Shown here: positions 1 to 6,614 of the stretch, one piece after another
Layout: every line of letters starts with the position of its first letter
Position numbering within the stretch: position 1 is the stretch's first letter
Source: JBQTKD01 sp052389435
GTDB taxonomy: Bacteria; Actinomycetota; Actinomycetes; Sporichthyales; Sporichthyaceae
Direction: 5' to 3'
Assembly (NCBI GenBank): GCA_052389435.1
Contig: JBQTIB010000044.1
Location: 1 to 39,421, forward strand
DNA: 39,421 nt
Translations under genes and position numbers: made by a program
The notes under the pieces: generated by a model
Seen by the model: only the letters and a program-made list of their open reading frames with translations
Databases searched by the model: none
What the model was told of the DNA's origin: nothing

Positions 1-76
1 GCTGCCCGTCCGAGGACGGCATCAACGGCGCGATCCGCGCCCACTGGTCATCGCTGAGCACCGCGGTACGAGTCAT
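1..76 (-). CDS. IS5-family transposase, N-terminal fragment cut by the window edge
   Basis: Reading leftward from ATG at 76 gives MTRTAVLSDDQWARIAPLMP and a few more residues before the edge. The LSDDQWARIAPLMP stretch is characteristic of the N-terminal DUF4096-type domain of many actinobacterial IS5-family transposases. The DDE catalytic part lies outside the window. The gene is identical in its visible part to the copy at the right edge and points away from the window. Confidence 0.8.
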   Translation of the reverse strand, partial: MTRTAVLSDDQWARIAPLMPSSDGQ

Positions 77-126
77 GGCTCAAGCCTCGCCGAGCGACCC
101 GGAACCAATTGGGAGACACGCCCTAG
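1..126 (-). mobile_element. Left IS copy, 5' end only (IS5-like)
   Basis: Bases 33-126 are an exact reverse complement of 39328-39421, so this is one end of an insertion sequence present at both edges. The shared block ends in GGAGACACGCC followed by CTAG, and the right copy has the same CTAG beside its end; this fits the YTAR/CTAG-type targets known for some IS5-family elements. The element runs leftward out of the window, so its other end and any target duplication cannot be seen. Confidence 0.85.
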
Positions 127-204
127 CTCGGTCCCAGCCAAGTCGGCCACGGAGTTGCCGGTCGGATGTTCTCCCGGGAGCGTCATTTGTACGAGACTGG
201 GCGT

Positions 205-627
205 ATGTCCTCACCCACCCTGACGCTGCTTGACATAGGTGAGCCGACCCGTTCGCTCCTCGTCCGGGTGACTGCGCAACCGAAGCACGGACGCGACGAC
301 ACCTGGTACGACACCGTGATCGAAGTCGAAGCCTTCCCATTCCGCGGAGAACTGCACACGGTGTTCACGCTGGGGGACCTTCGCGAGTGGGCTAGGCAGT
401 TGAGTGCCCTCGACGTGGAAGCCCGCGCGGTGCTCGGCGGGGGCCGCGCGGCAGAACTGGTCATCTCCGCAGACCCGCAGATCGGGGGCAGGGATGAAGC
501 TCTTACGGTGGAAGTCGGTATCACTCCGAGCGGCGACGACCCATATCCCATGCTGACTTACGTGTTGTGGGATGTGCCCCCGACCGCTTGGCGACAGGTC
601 GTTGCGTCAATCGCTGCGTTGGCTTGA
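205..627 (+). CDS. Hypothetical protein, possibly of the WapI/DUF5959 immunity-like type
   Basis: About 140 residues with no signal peptide or membrane segment. The pattern is a beta-rich N-terminus, an FTLGDLREWARQLSALD helix in the middle, and a C-terminal WRQVVASIAAL helix. This resembles small actinobacterial proteins annotated as WapI-family immunity proteins or DUF5959, but I recognise the shape rather than a diagnostic motif. An upstream in-frame ATG at 166 exists; I prefer 205 because similarity to such proteins begins there and a GGG-rich stretch sits just before it. No partner toxin is visible. It lies next to the left IS copy. Confidence 0.55.
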   Translation: MSSPTLTLLDIGEPTRSLLVRVTAQPKHGRDDTWYDTVIEVEAFPFRGELHTVFTLGDLREWARQLSALDVEARAVLGGGRAAELVISADPQIGGRDEALTVEVGITPSGDDPYPMLTYVLWDVPPTAWRQVVASIAALA

Positions 628-701
628 GGGACGCCGACTGCGGTCGCCGATACCTCCAGCGTCCGTGAAGCTTTCGCAAGCGCCGATGGCGGACGGGGGC
701 A

Positions 702-945
702 TCAGTTCAACAAACGTTCCACCCGGCAGTCGGGCGTTCCCGCGGGAACGTCGCGGAGCTTTCGGGCCGAGTGTTCTTCGGCGAGCAGCAGGACGTGGAC
801 GGCGTAGTGGAGGTCTAGCTTTTCGCCGCTCCAGTCCGGAGTGGCGGTGCGGGAGTGGATGGTCGCGGCGCGCAGGGTCCAGACCGCGGCCGCGTTGCCC
901 GCGTGCGGGCGCGGCACGGCGGGGATGGGCCTGGCGTCGGGTTGC
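702..945 (-). pseudogene. Truncated duplicate of a DUF222-HNH (13E12-type) gene, C-terminal end only
   Basis: The minus strand encodes PIPAVPRPHAGNAAAVWTL and then a tail closely matching the C-terminal 75 or so residues of the intact HNH gene at 2091-3245, including SGEKLDLHYAV and RDVPAGT. DNA similarity runs from about 702 to 930 against 2091 to 2322 and then stops. The HNH catalytic domain and all N-terminal sequence are missing, so this is a remnant. It is in direct orientation with the full gene, and the two copies bracket the gene at 1055-1993. Confidence 0.8.
735..750. repeat. 16-bp palindrome, copy 1
   Basis: CGTTCCCGCGGGAACG, a perfect palindrome. It lies inside the HNH remnant near its 3' end. 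The same sequence recurs at 3326-3341 and 3798-3813, with a one-base variant at 2124-2139. Confidence 0.8.
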
Positions 946-1001
946 CCGGCTCGCCCGATTCGCACCTCTGTATAGGTTCCGCCCGGTCGAAGTGTGGCTT
1001 A

Positions 1002-1043
1002 CGTCCGAACGAACGCGCGCTATAGCGCGCACCTGTTCGGACG
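1002..1043 (-). terminator. Hairpin just downstream of the beta-propeller-like gene
   Basis: Outer arms CGTCCGAAC (1002-1010) and GTTCGGACG (1035-1043) pair perfectly. They enclose an inner 16-bp palindrome, GCGCGCTATAGCGCGC (1015-1030), separated by four-base internal loops. The hairpin lies 12 bp beyond the stop of the minus-strand gene at 1055, the right place for a terminator. No clear T-run follows, which is common in high-GC actinomycetes. A protein-binding role is the alternative. Confidence 0.6.
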
Positions 1044-1054
1044 CAAGGAGCCTG

Positions 1055-1993
1055 CTACAGGAAGGGATCGAGCCGAAGCCATTCGCTCCCGACGAACACA
1101 TGGACGCAGGACCCGCGAGCGGTCACCGTTGCCCGCCGTGGGAGGTCGGCGCCGTCGGGCAACTCGAGCCGCGACACCGATTCGACGCGGACTTGCCGGT
1201 CCTCGATACGGGCAAGCACGAGGCGGTCGCTGAATCCGTAGGCCCTGACGAACGCGATCCGATCGTTGTCCACGGCTACGGCGCGGGACCCCGTCACGGT
1301 GTTGTGAAAGGCGCGGACGGCGCCACTACGAATCTCGACGAGCGGAAAGTTGTAGTAGTAGCAGGCCCACACGGCGCCGTCAGTGACGTTCAAGGCGTAG
1401 CAGTCGTCGACGTGGCCGCCGGGGTCGGCACCTGGGAACTCCCATCGCGGCGCCAGGTCGCTGTCGAATCTGACGATGCCCGAACGACCGATCGGCGGTG
1501 GTCCGGGCGGTCCCCATCCCAAGTTGCCGTAGACGCCCTCGTCGTAGAAGCCCGCCCGGATCTCGCCGGTGCTGGTGGTCTGAACGTGGGCGATGCCATC
1601 GCCCAACACACCAGTCCGGCGGAGTTCGCCATCGGGATTGTAGATGTGGGCGTTGTGGTCGGCGCCCGAATGCCGCCACTCGGCTCTGGCTCCGACCACC
1701 AGGAGTTCGCCGTCAGGGAGCACCTCGACGAAGTTCGGATCGAACCCCACATTCTCGAAGCGGACCGAGCGATGCGCGGAAGCGGTCCGATGAATCGAAG
1801 CAACGAAGTGCCCCGGGCTGTCGGCGGTGGACCACACCGCACTGGCCTCCTGAATGGCGCCGACCGAGACGCCGATCAACTCGGTAGCGGAGGTCGGCGG
1901 CTCAAGGTCGGCGTGCTTGGTGAGCGGGGTCCTGCGGGAAGGATTGACGGCCTGATCGCGCCATCTCTGCGCTTCCTCTTCCTCCTTGGCCAC
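1055..1993 (-). CDS. Hypothetical beta-propeller-like protein
   Basis: 312 residues starting at GTG 1993, with GGGAGAG a few bases upstream. After a charged N-terminus (MAKEEEEAQRWRDQ) the sequence is a succession of beta-strand-like units with recurring V-x-P-DGELLVVG, IYNPDGELRRTG and GIVRFDSDLAPRWEF patterns, as in NHL/SMP-30 or WD-like propellers. No signal peptide, catalytic motif or metal site is obvious. Similar uncharacterised proteins occur in streptomycetes and nocardioforms. It sits alone between a truncated and a full HNH gene and has its own hairpin terminator. Function unknown. Confidence 0.7.
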   Translation of the reverse strand: MAKEEEEAQRWRDQAVNPSRRTPLTKHADLEPPTSATELIGVSVGAIQEASAVWSTADSPGHFVASIHRTASAHRSVRFENVGFDPNFVEVLPDGELLVVGARAEWRHSGADHNAHIYNPDGELRRTGVLGDGIAHVQTTSTGEIRAGFYDEGVYGNLGWGPPGPPPIGRSGIVRFDSDLAPRWEFPGADPGGHVDDCYALNVTDGAVWACYYYNFPLVEIRSGAVRAFHNTVTGSRAVAVDNDRIAFVRAYGFSDRLVLARIEDRQVRVESVSRLELPDGADLPRRATVTARGSCVHVFVGSEWLRLDPFL

Positions 1994-2090
1994 GCTTCTC
2001 TCCCGGTCCGTCTGGGCTACGCCTAAGCCAGATTGTGTCGAGCTACCCAGCAGGTGGGCGCTGGAATCGACAGCAGCAGGTAAGGCGGCG

Positions 2091-3245
2091 TCAGTTCAAC
2101 GAGCTTCCTTCCGGCACGGCGGACATTCCCGCGGGAACGTCGAGCAGCTTGCGGGCCGCGAACTCCTCAGCCAGGAGCAGGACGTTGACGGCGTAGTGGA
2201 GGTCTAGTTTCTCGCCGCTCCAGTTCGGGGTGGCGGTGCGGGGGTGAATCGTCGCGGCGTGCAGGGTGCGGACCGCGGCCGCGTTGCCCGCGTGGGGGCG
2301 CGGCACGGCGGGGATGGGCTCGGCTTCCGGGGTGTGGAACGTGAAGCCGCCGGCTCCGTCGCCCTCGACCCGGAAGCCGCCGTCGTGGATCAGGTGATGG
2401 TGGGCCGGGCACAGCAAAATCAGGTTCCACAGCTCGGTGGGACCGCCGAAGAGCCAGTGCACTACGTGGTGCGCGTGCAGATAGCGGGAGTTGGTGCAGC
2501 CAGGGGCGCGGCAGTGCCTGTCGCGCAGAACGAGAGCACGGCGGAGGCGGCGCGGGACGCTGCGAGAACGGCGGCCGATGTCCATGGACGTGCCCGGCCG
2601 GCCCGCTCGGTGATGGGCGACGACGACCGCCGCCGAGTCGCACAGGATGCGCCGCAGGGTCTCCGGATGGATCCAGGGCCCGTTCTCAATCCTGGCCCCG
2701 GATCCGTCGGCGGCACCCTCGGCCGTCGGTTCGTCCGCCACCAGGTCCGCGAGGTCCACGTGGATGTTTACCGTGTGGTCCGGGGCGCTGCTCGGGTCCG
2801 TCGTTGCGAGGTGCGCGAGGGCGCTACGCGAGAGCGCGACGAGGCAGTCGGCGTTCAGATTCGCCGGCGTGCGCACCACCTCGCAGCACTCGGCCTCCGG
2901 CGCGGGGGAGTCGCCCGACGGCTCCGTGGCGACTTCCGCACGTGCCGCCTCAAGCGCGGCGAGCAGCAAGGCTCCGTCCTCGGCCGTGAGACGGCCCTTG
3001 ACGAGGAGCATTCCGTCGGAGTCCCATCGCCACGACAGCCAGTGCGCGCAGGACAGGATGCCCGAGTGCGCCCAGCCGCCCCTGCGGTCGAACTCCGCGA
3101 CCAGCACCAACCACGCGCCCGTCGCCGCGGCGAGATGACCGGCGCCCTCCGCGATCCGCTCGCCGAGGCCCTGCAGCTCGCCTCGCACCCGCCGATTGCG
3201 CTGCGTAATCGTTTCGGTGGCGTTGCTTTCCGCGATGGCAGTCAC
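2091..3245 (-). CDS. DUF222/HNH endonuclease (13E12 family), SOS-controlled, with apparent internal deletion
   Basis: The C-terminal half has an intact HNH nuclease core, CRAPGCTNSRYLHAHHVVHW followed by NLILLCPAHHHLIHDGG, with zinc cysteines and paired histidines. The N-terminal half is a DUF222 domain. I start it at GTG 3245, which has GGAGG four bases upstream and lies just after a LexA box; a TTG at 3299 would place the box inside the gene. From memory of the family, CAHWLSWRC and a later SWYWDDDGML segment are normally about 100 residues apart. Here they are fused as CAHWLSWRWDSDGML, giving 384 residues instead of roughly 480-500. The nuclease core survives, so activity is possible. Confidence 0.85.
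   Translation of the reverse strand: MTAIAESNATETITQRNRRVRGELQGLGERIAEGAGHLAAATGAWLVLVAEFDRRGGWAHSGILSCAHWLSWRWDSDGMLLVKGRLTAEDGALLLAALEAARAEVATEPSGDSPAPEAECCEVVRTPANLNADCLVALSRSALAHLATTDPSSAPDHTVNIHVDLADLVADEPTAEGAADGSGARIENGPWIHPETLRRILCDSAAVVVAHHRAGRPGTSMDIGRRSRSVPRRLRRALVLRDRHCRAPGCTNSRYLHAHHVVHWLFGGPTELWNLILLCPAHHHLIHDGGFRVEGDGAGGFTFHTPEAEPIPAVPRPHAGNAAAVRTLHAATIHPRTATPNWSGEKLDLHYAVNVLLLAEEFAARKLLDVPAGMSAVPEGSSLN
2124..2139. repeat. 16-bp palindrome, copy 2 (one mismatch)
   Basis: CATTCCCGCGGGAACG, inside the 3' end of the HNH gene, where it encodes part of DVPAGMS. It is the homologue of copy 1 through the duplication of this gene end. The inner 12 bases are a perfect palindrome. Confidence 0.75.
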
Positions 3246-3255
3246 TATGCCTCCA

Positions 3256-3277
3256 TAGTCGAACTGTTGTTCGACTA
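3256..3277. promoter_or_regulatory. LexA (SOS) box upstream of the HNH gene
   Basis: TCGAACTGTTGTTCGA at 3259-3274 matches the actinobacterial SOS-box consensus TCGAAC-N4-GTTCGA exactly. The symmetry extends three more bases on each side, giving perfect 9-bp arms around a 4-bp spacer. It ends 11 bp before the chosen GTG start at 3245, so bound LexA would occlude transcription initiation. Known biology: several 13E12-family genes of Mycobacterium tuberculosis carry SOS boxes. Confidence 0.85.
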
Positions 3278-3325
3278 GCCTAAGTGACACATCCGACAAT
3301 TTCGGACCGGACGGAAGTGCGAGAA

Positions 3326-3341
3326 CGTTCCCGCGGGAACG
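3326..3341. repeat. 16-bp palindrome, copy 3
   Basis: CGTTCCCGCGGGAACG, perfect. It lies between the promoter of the HNH gene and the stop codon of the minus-strand gene at 3360, so this copy is intergenic. Confidence 0.8.
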
Positions 3342-3359
3342 CCTCCGCGATCTGGAGAG

Positions 3360-3770
3360 CTACGCGATCTCCACCCTCACGAAGCCGCCCCATCCGAAGA
3401 CGCGCATCGTGACGGACTCGAAGGCGAGCCGGGCACCGCCGAGCTCGTCCATCTCGTTCCGTTCGAGCACGACCGAGCGCAGTTCCTGACCGGTGACCGC
3501 CCACAGAGGATCGCCGGCGCCGACTTCGCGCGCCACCCACACGCCAACTTCGGACTCGAGCTCGCGCAGCCTGTCGGCCGAGACATCGGCGAACGGGTCC
3601 TGCCACGGTCCGTCGACGATCTCCAACGACCAGTCGGAGTGGGTGTCGAACGTCGTCGCGCTGCCGTCGTCCCACCGCAGCTCGAGCGGGCCATCCGTCA
3701 GATCGAGCACGCCATCGAAACGGTGGTGGAATCGAGTCAGTCCAACACAGCGGCGGCCGAGGGGGATCAC
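3360..3770 (-). CDS. Small hypothetical protein
   Basis: 136 residues from GTG 3770. This start has GAGGA seven bases upstream, while a longer frame from 3818 would read through the palindrome at 3796-3815, so I reject the longer form. The protein is acidic and beta-rich (LTDGPLELRWDDGS, THSDWSLEIVDGPWQDP, ESVTMRVFGWGGFVRVEIA), with no signal peptide, cysteine motif or membrane helix. I do not recognise the family. It is divergent from the hydrolase at 3884, with about 110 bp between the starts holding the 20-bp palindrome. Confidence 0.65.
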   Translation of the reverse strand: MIPLGRRCVGLTRFHHRFDGVLDLTDGPLELRWDDGSATTFDTHSDWSLEIVDGPWQDPFADVSADRLRELESEVGVWVAREVGAGDPLWAVTGQELRSVVLERNEMDELGGARLAFESVTMRVFGWGGFVRVEIA

Positions 3771-3795
3771 GCTTGAATCCTCGCGCACCTGCCGC

Positions 3796-3815
3796 GACGT
3801 TCCCGCGGGAACGTC
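3796..3815. repeat. 20-bp palindrome, copy 4, between divergent genes
   Basis: GACGTTCCCGCGGGAACGTC is perfectly symmetric over 20 bp and contains the same 16-bp core as the three other copies. It lies between the starts of two divergent genes (3770 minus, 3884 plus), where an operator would be expected. Its copies inside coding sequence argue instead for a dispersed repeat. Confidence 0.75.
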
Positions 3816-3883
3816 CACCCGAAGCCTGGCGCGGCATCGCGTAGGTTCGGGGGAGTCGGCGCCGGGAGACAGTGAGGTCGGGC

Positions 3884-4753
3884 ATGGGTGCGGAAACCAT
3901 CGAGGTCGAGGGGCGGGGAGTTCGGGTCCGAGTCGAGGGCGCGAAGGACGCGCCGCCGGTCGTGCTCGTGCACGGCATCTCGCGGTCGCTCGACGACTGG
4001 AACCTGCAGTTTCCGTTGCTGAGCAGGGACTTTCGGGTCATCGCGCTGGACCTGCCCGGCTTCGGGTACTCGGCCCGACGCGACGAGCCCGCCACCCTGG
4101 GGGCGCTGAGTCGTGGGCTGCTCGCCACCCTCGACGCGCTCGACGAGCGGCGTCCGGTCAACCTCGTGGGCAACTCCCTCGGCGGCGCCGTCAGCCTGCA
4201 GACGCTGGTCCTCGACCCCGACCGGGTGGCGAGCGTCGTGCTCGTCAACAGCGCCGGGTTCGGCAAGGAGGTCACCTACCTGCTGCGCGGCCTCGCGATC
4301 CCCGGCTTCGGTCGGGCGATGCTGCGCAAGCCGACCCGCGCCGGCCTGCGGCACGCCGAACGCGCGCTGTACCACGACAGGTCGCTCGCGGACCGGGAGC
4401 GCGTCGCGCACTCCCTGAACATCGGGCGGCAGGCCGACGCGGCGGAGTTCATGGCCGAACTCATGCACACCCTCGGCACCTTTCGCGGCGTCCTGCCGCA
4501 GTGGCGCGAGGAACTGCTCCGCGACGCCGGCGTGCACAGGCACCCGATGCTCATCGTCTGGGGCGATCGAGACCGCATCCTCCCGCCCCACCACTTCGAG
4601 GCCGCGCGCACGGCGTTTCCCCACGCCAAGTCGCACCTGTTCCGCACCACCGGTCACCTGCCGCAGGTCGAGCGCCCCGATGCGTTCGCGAACCTGGTGC
4701 GCGAGTTCCTGGCTCCGCCCGTCGACGGAGAGGTAGAGAAGAAACGGGCGTGA
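3884..4753 (+). CDS. Alpha/beta-fold hydrolase
   Basis: 289 residues with the canonical fold. An oxyanion-loop VLVHGISRSLDDW lies near residue 25, the nucleophile elbow VGNSLGG near residue 95, an acid in IVWGDRDRILP near residue 227, and the catalytic histidine in TTGHLPQVE near residue 254. It resembles MhpC/meta-cleavage hydrolases and other small-molecule esterases; the substrate cannot be told from sequence. I chose ATG 3884 because GAGG sits six bases before it; a GTG at 3872 is possible. No signal peptide. The last 30 bases form the left arm of a long inverted repeat. Confidence 0.85.
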   Translation: MGAETIEVEGRGVRVRVEGAKDAPPVVLVHGISRSLDDWNLQFPLLSRDFRVIALDLPGFGYSARRDEPATLGALSRGLLATLDALDERRPVNLVGNSLGGAVSLQTLVLDPDRVASVVLVNSAGFGKEVTYLLRGLAIPGFGRAMLRKPTRAGLRHAERALYHDRSLADRERVAHSLNIGRQADAAEFMAELMHTLGTFRGVLPQWREELLRDAGVHRHPMLIVWGDRDRILPPHHFEAARTAFPHAKSHLFRTTGHLPQVERPDAFANLVREFLAPPVDGEVEKKRA

Positions 4754-4806
4754 CGGCTCCAAGCCGAAGATCGCCGCAGGTCTTTCCTCTCTACCTCTGC
4801 GTCGAC
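4721..4806 (+). terminator. Long imperfect inverted repeat over the hydrolase stop codon
   Basis: The left arm 4721-4744 begins GTCGACGGAGAGGTAGAGA and pairs with 4783-4806 at 22 of 24 positions. The loop contains a second hairpin, CGGCT/AGCCG (4754-4766), and the stop codon of the hydrolase at 4751. It probably ends transcription of that gene, although the arms are longer than usual and there is no T-run. Confidence 0.5.
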
Positions 4807-5080
4807 ACCGGCTGCTCCTGGAACCGCCGACGGCGACCACGACGGGCACCTCGTCGCACGCCGCACCCGACGGACGGACGGTGGGGAGAACCGCAACCAC
4901 GGACCAGGACGACCACCTCGCCCGAGGATCCCGAACGCTTCGGTCGCGGATGTCGACGGTCAGTCAGCCGGTTGAACCCAGGACTTGGGCGCGGGATGGC
5001 GGGCACGTCCATCCGACCTTCGGCGACCGCGATGACGAAGTCGTATCCGGCACCATGTCGGTAGCTAATCGATAGCACGG
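4807..5080. other. Intergenic region without recognised gene
   Basis: About 270 bases between the hydrolase terminator repeat and the toxin-antitoxin promoter. I found no open frame with convincing protein character on either strand and no RNA gene. It is slightly less regular in third-position GC than its neighbours, as expected for non-coding DNA. Confidence 0.5.
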
Positions 5081-5082
5081 AT

Positions 5083-5100
5083 GGTATCAGTACGGTATCA
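5083..5100 (+). promoter_or_regulatory. Candidate autoregulatory operator of the toxin-antitoxin pair
   Basis: GGTATCA occurs twice, at 5083-5089 and 5094-5100, in the same direction and exactly 11 bp apart, so both face the same side of the helix. The second copy ends 7 bp before the antitoxin start. Paired direct repeats are a typical target for ribbon-helix-helix antitoxins; binding here is inferred. Confidence 0.45.
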
Positions 5101-5107
5101 TCACGCC

Positions 5108-5305
5108 ATGGCTATGACGTTGCGTCTTTCGGACGACGAACAGGAAGCCCTGCGCGCCAAGGCGGAGGCCGAAGGCCGTTCGATGCAGGAGGTCGCCCGC
5201 ACGGCGATTCGCCTGTACGTCAGCGACCGTCCCCAGCGGTTCGCGGCGCTACTGGAACGCGTGGCGACGGAGGACGCCGAGATCCTGCGCAGGCTCGGCG
5301 AATGA
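5108..5305 (+). CDS. Ribbon-helix-helix antitoxin
   Basis: 65 residues from ATG 5108. The N-terminus MAMTLRLSDDEQEALRAKAE is a ribbon-helix-helix strand plus first helix, followed by GRSMQEVARTAIRLYV as the second helix; this is the usual DNA-binding half of such antitoxins. The C-terminal FAALLERVATEDAEILRRLG would contact the toxin. It ends four bases into the toxin gene (ATGA overlap), so the two are translationally coupled. Confidence 0.88.
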   Translation: MAMTLRLSDDEQEALRAKAEAEGRSMQEVARTAIRLYVSDRPQRFAALLERVATEDAEILRRLGE

Positions 5306-5691
5306 CCGACGAGCAGTTCGACCACCTGGACTACTCGGACGCACTGGCGATCGCCGCGCGGGTCCTGCCGCAGGTGCTCATCCGAGACGCGGGACTGATC
5401 GCCTCGGCCTTGGCGCGTCCGCAGATGACGGTGTTCGGAGCGGACGCGTATCCGGAGTTGCCGGACAAGGCCGCGGCACTGCTCCACGGTCTCGCCGGAA
5501 ATCACGGCTTGGTCGACGGAAACAAGCGACTCGCCTGGGCCTGCGCGAGGATGTTCCTGGGCCTCAACGGCTTCGAACTCGATCTGACGGAGGATCAGGC
5601 CGTCGACCTCGTCCTGGGTGTCGCAGCCGGCGAGGTCCAGATGGAAGAACTCGGTGCGCGCATTCGACAGGCCATAACACCCTTGAAGTAG
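5302..5691 (+). CDS. Doc-type (Fic-domain) toxin
   Basis: 129 residues, the usual length for Doc. The Fic active-site loop reads NHGLVDGNKRLAW around residues 73-85, with histidine, aspartate, the GN anion hole and arginine all present; leucine replaces the common phenylalanine. Known Doc toxins phosphorylate EF-Tu and block translation; that this one does so is inferred. It overlaps the antitoxin by four bases. A FGADAYPELPDKAAALLHGL segment before the motif is typical of actinobacterial Doc proteins. Confidence 0.88.
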   Translation: MTDEQFDHLDYSDALAIAARVLPQVLIRDAGLIASALARPQMTVFGADAYPELPDKAAALLHGLAGNHGLVDGNKRLAWACARMFLGLNGFELDLTEDQAVDLVLGVAAGEVQMEELGARIRQAITPLK

Positions 5692-5707
5692 GACGATCCC
5701 GATCGCG

Positions 5708-6550
5708 TCAGTCGGCCGTGAGCTCCGCCCAGCGGCGGGTGGCGTCGGGGCGCCACGCGCTGTGGAGGGCGTCGAAGCGCTCGCGGGCGCGGTGGCCGAT
5801 CCAGTCCGACGGGAGCAGTTCCACGGGCAGTTGGGGGTCCAGGAAGGGGAAGCGGCGCCACGAGTGCACGAGCGCGACCTGGGACAGCAGCACCGCGTCG
5901 CCCGGGTCCGGCTTCACGTCCGAGATCTCCGCGAGGAACTCCCGGTAGGAGTCGGCGATCGCGTCGAGGTCCCACGCGCGCGACACCAGCGACGCCTGCG
6001 AACCGATCTCGCCGAACGGGCCGACGAAGGACATGGCCGAAGACTCCAGTTCGAGTTCGGCGATGATCTGCCGCACCTCGGAGGCGCGCTCGCGATGCGT
6101 GCTGACCCACAGGCCGGGCGCGGGGTTGCCGAGACCGGCCCACGCCAGGCGGGTCTGCAGGCGGTGGCGCAGCTTGCGTTGGCTCTCCGGCACGGAGGCG
6201 AGCACCACGAGCCAGGACCTGTCCCACGTCGGCTGGCTGCCCGCCGCGGTGTAGATGCGCTCCGCGCCTTCGGTGAGCAGCGACCGGCCCGACGGCGTCA
6301 GCACCCATCGCACCCGCCGACCGTCGCGGGTGGAGACGATCCACCCGTCGCCCGCGGTGCGCGCGATGGCCTGGCGGGCCGACTTCTCCTCGACGTCGAG
6401 GCCGGCCAGCACGTGCAGCAGGGCCGACGTCCACACCGGGGCGTCGCTCGGCAGCACCAGCTCGCCGAGCACGGTCAACAGCAGCGATCGCGCACTGGCC
6501 GGACCGGCGCTGTGCCGGCGCGACATCACGGGAGTTCCAGGCTCTGTCAC
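5708..6550 (-). CDS. PaaX-family transcriptional regulator
   Basis: 280 residues from GTG 6550, preceded by AAGGAGG. The N-terminal part (SARSLLLTVLGELVLP to RRVRWVLTPSGRSLLTEG) is a winged helix. The rest (WDRSWLVVLASVPESQRKLRHRL, then FVGPFGEIGSQASLVSRAWDL) matches the PaaX central and C-terminal domains. PaaX repressors respond to phenylacetyl-CoA; relatives respond to other aryl-CoA thioesters. It lies 64 bp downstream of the aldehyde dehydrogenase on the same strand and may be cotranscribed. A CoA-ligase operon diverges nearby, so it more likely controls that unit than the distant paa operon, which has its own TetR gene. Confidence 0.85.
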   Translation of the reverse strand: MTEPGTPVMSRRHSAGPASARSLLLTVLGELVLPSDAPVWTSALLHVLAGLDVEEKSARQAIARTAGDGWIVSTRDGRRVRWVLTPSGRSLLTEGAERIYTAAGSQPTWDRSWLVVLASVPESQRKLRHRLQTRLAWAGLGNPAPGLWVSTHRERASEVRQIIAELELESSAMSFVGPFGEIGSQASLVSRAWDLDAIADSYREFLAEISDVKPDPGDAVLLSQVALVHSWRRFPFLDPQLPVELLPSDWIGHRARERFDALHSAWRPDATRRWAELTAD

Positions 6551-6614
6551 GGTGCCTCCTTCGTCGGCACCGCGACCGAGGACGCTCTGCTCATGGGTGA
6601 GCTCGCAAGCTCGC

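Noticed and set aside
3771..3818. N-terminal extension of the small minus-strand gene to 3818 (MDVPAGTSRQV).
   Set aside because: The extension only translates the 20-bp palindrome, and a good ribosome site precedes GTG 3770.
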